This document shows positions 29,179 to 29,959 of a DNA stretch of 29,959 bases, in pieces. A model generated the notes under the pieces. That model was not told where the DNA came from. It was given only the letters and a program-made list of their open reading frames with translations, and did not search any database. Position numbers and translations under genes: made by a program. Within the stretch, counting starts at the first letter, position 1. Every line of letters starts with the position of its first letter. Source of the DNA: JAJZJT01 sp049964655 (GTDB lineage: Bacteria > Actinomycetota > Acidimicrobiia > Acidimicrobiales > RAAP-2); contig JBMFXC010000027.1 in NCBI GenBank assembly GCA_049964655.1, positions 1 through 29,959 of the forward strand. The letters run 5' to 3'.

Positions 29179-29739
29179 TTGCGGCGAAGCCCATCCCATC
29201 CTCTCGACACCACCCTCGACGCCACGCGCGCCGCCCCGGTCGAGCCCGGCGACGTCCCCGACGGTCTGGCCCGGGCCTCGTTTGCTGCCGGCTGCTTCTG
29301 GGGGGTCGAGGACTTCTTCCGGGCGGTCGACGGCGTGGTGGACGTGTTGGTCGGCTACGAGGGTGGCGAGACGTCGGCGCCGACCTACGAGCAGGTCTGC
29401 TCGGGCCGTACTGGCCATGCCGAGACGGTGCTGGTCACCTACGACCCCCGCCGCGTCGACTACGCCACCCTGCTCGAGGCGTTCTTCCGGCACCACGACC
29501 CGACGACGCCGAACCGCCAGGGGCCGGACATCGGCACGCAGTACCGGTCTGTCGTCTTCGCCCACGATGGCGAACAGCTGCGCCAGGCGACCGAGGCGCT
29601 CGACGCCTACCAAGCACGCTTCCGTCGCCCCATCGTGACCGAGGTCGTCCCGGCGGCGACGTTCTGGCCAGCCGAGGCGTACCACCAGGGATTCACCGCC
29701 CGTACGGGACGGGGGAGCTGCCACGTCGCCAACTGGTGA
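29179..29739 (+). CDS. msrA: Peptide-methionine (S)-S-oxide reductase
   Basis: MsrA repairs oxidised methionine using thioredoxin. The catalytic Cys39 is in SFAAGCFWGVEDFF; the substrate segments GYEGGETSAPTYEQVCSGRTGHAE and FFRHHDPTTPNRQGPDIGTQYRS are both canonical, as is FWPAEAYHQGF near the C-terminus. The tail ends GSCHVANW and its Cys may act as resolving cysteine. The 186-residue length suits a single-domain MsrA without MsrB. The start is taken as TTG29179; AGGAGG lies 15 nt upstream (29158-29163), farther than ideal, but no better in-frame codon exists. Confidence 0.93.
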   Translation: MRRSPSHPLDTTLDATRAAPVEPGDVPDGLARASFAAGCFWGVEDFFRAVDGVVDVLVGYEGGETSAPTYEQVCSGRTGHAETVLVTYDPRRVDYATLLEAFFRHHDPTTPNRQGPDIGTQYRSVVFAHDGEQLRQATEALDAYQARFRRPIVTEVVPAATFWPAEAYHQGFTARTGRGSCHVANW

Positions 29740-29829
29740 CCCGTCGCCCGATCGACGGCTTGCCGCCGTTCCCGGGTGACCAACGCCGAGCTCCTCGGCA
29801 CCACGACGGTCGCCCACCCTCACGCTCGG

Positions 29830-29835
29830 TACGCT
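29830..29835 (+). promoter_or_regulatory. Putative -10 box (TACGCT) of metG
   Basis: TACGCT ends 9 nt before GTG29844. Another TANNNT-type box close to a start codon with no clear Shine-Dalgarno. Confidence 0.4.
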
Positions 29836-29843
29836 GGCAGGCG

Positions 29844-29959
29844 GTGCCCCACTTCTACATCACGACGCCCATCTACTACGTCAACGACGCGCCCCATGTG
29901 GGGCACGCCTACTGCACGGTCAACGCCGACGCGCTGGCCCGCTGGCACCGTCTTCGTGG
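29844..29959 (+). CDS. metG: Methionyl-tRNA synthetase (5' end, runs off the window)
   Basis: The first 38 codons of a class I methionyl-tRNA synthetase. The N-terminal signature is clear: VPHFYITTPIYYVNDAPHVG, containing the HVGH (HIGH-type) ATP-binding motif at residues 17-20, then AYCTVNADALARWHRLR. It starts at GTG29844 and continues beyond the window. The 104 nt between msrA and this gene hold only the putative promoter. Confidence 0.92.
   Translation, partial: MPHFYITTPIYYVNDAPHVGHAYCTVNADALARWHRLR

Overview
The window is high-GC DNA (about 70% by eye) from an actinobacterium. GatCAB, an F420-type luciferase-like oxidoreductase, an actinobacterial bL37-like mini-protein, many GTG/TTG starts and apparently leaderless -10 promoters all fit. 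The mix resembles Acidimicrobiia, but that placement is inference. There is no rRNA, tRNA, CRISPR array, prophage or insertion sequence that I can support. Two 100-N assembly gaps (19402-19501 and 25937-26036) both sit at short tandem repeats.

Layout. 1-4171 (+): an alpha/beta hydrolase translationally coupled to gatC-gatA-gatB (tRNA-dependent amidotransferase). 4172-4873: about 700 nt with no recognisable gene. 4874-10182 (-): F420-type oxidoreductase, SCP-x-type thiolase, FabH-like ketoacyl synthase, a sugar-nucleotidyltransferase-like protein and a CDF zinc exporter. 10413-10796 (+): a small NifU-type Fe-S protein. 10814-12037 (-): an acyl-CoA dehydrogenase. 12119-15124 (-): a two-gene metal module, a soluble PRC/MgtE-N/CBS protein followed by an unusual NRAMP-family transporter. 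15327-18666 (+): a tightly coupled trio of GT4 glycosyltransferase, SAM methyltransferase and alpha/alpha-toroid protein. 18824-20376 (+): a five-helix, possibly haem-binding membrane protein interrupted by gap 1; removing the gap and one of two identical 55-nt flanks restores a single 465-codon frame. 20554-24720 (-): SAM methyltransferase, GDT1/TMEM165-family cation transporter and M1 aminopeptidase N. 24743-25843 (+): a PfkB/adenosine-kinase-like enzyme. 26082-29959: a hypothetical protein (-), glycerophosphodiester phosphodiesterase, a 27-residue bL37-like ribosomal protein (-), DUF192, rsmI, msrA and the start of metG.

Themes. Most genes are housekeeping, but three things stand out. First, the MgtE-N/CBS sensor plus NRAMP-like transporter pair looks like a split magnesium (or manganese) uptake system. 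Second, the GT4-methyltransferase-toroid trio looks like a dedicated pathway of unknown product. Third, short tandem repeats (units of 9-27 bp) are scattered through the window; those inside genes all have units divisible by three, while the 22- and 23-bp arrays are intergenic. At two divergent gene pairs the identical decamer AGGCTACCGT forms two back-to-back -10 boxes sharing one TA step, each 7-11 nt from a start codon.
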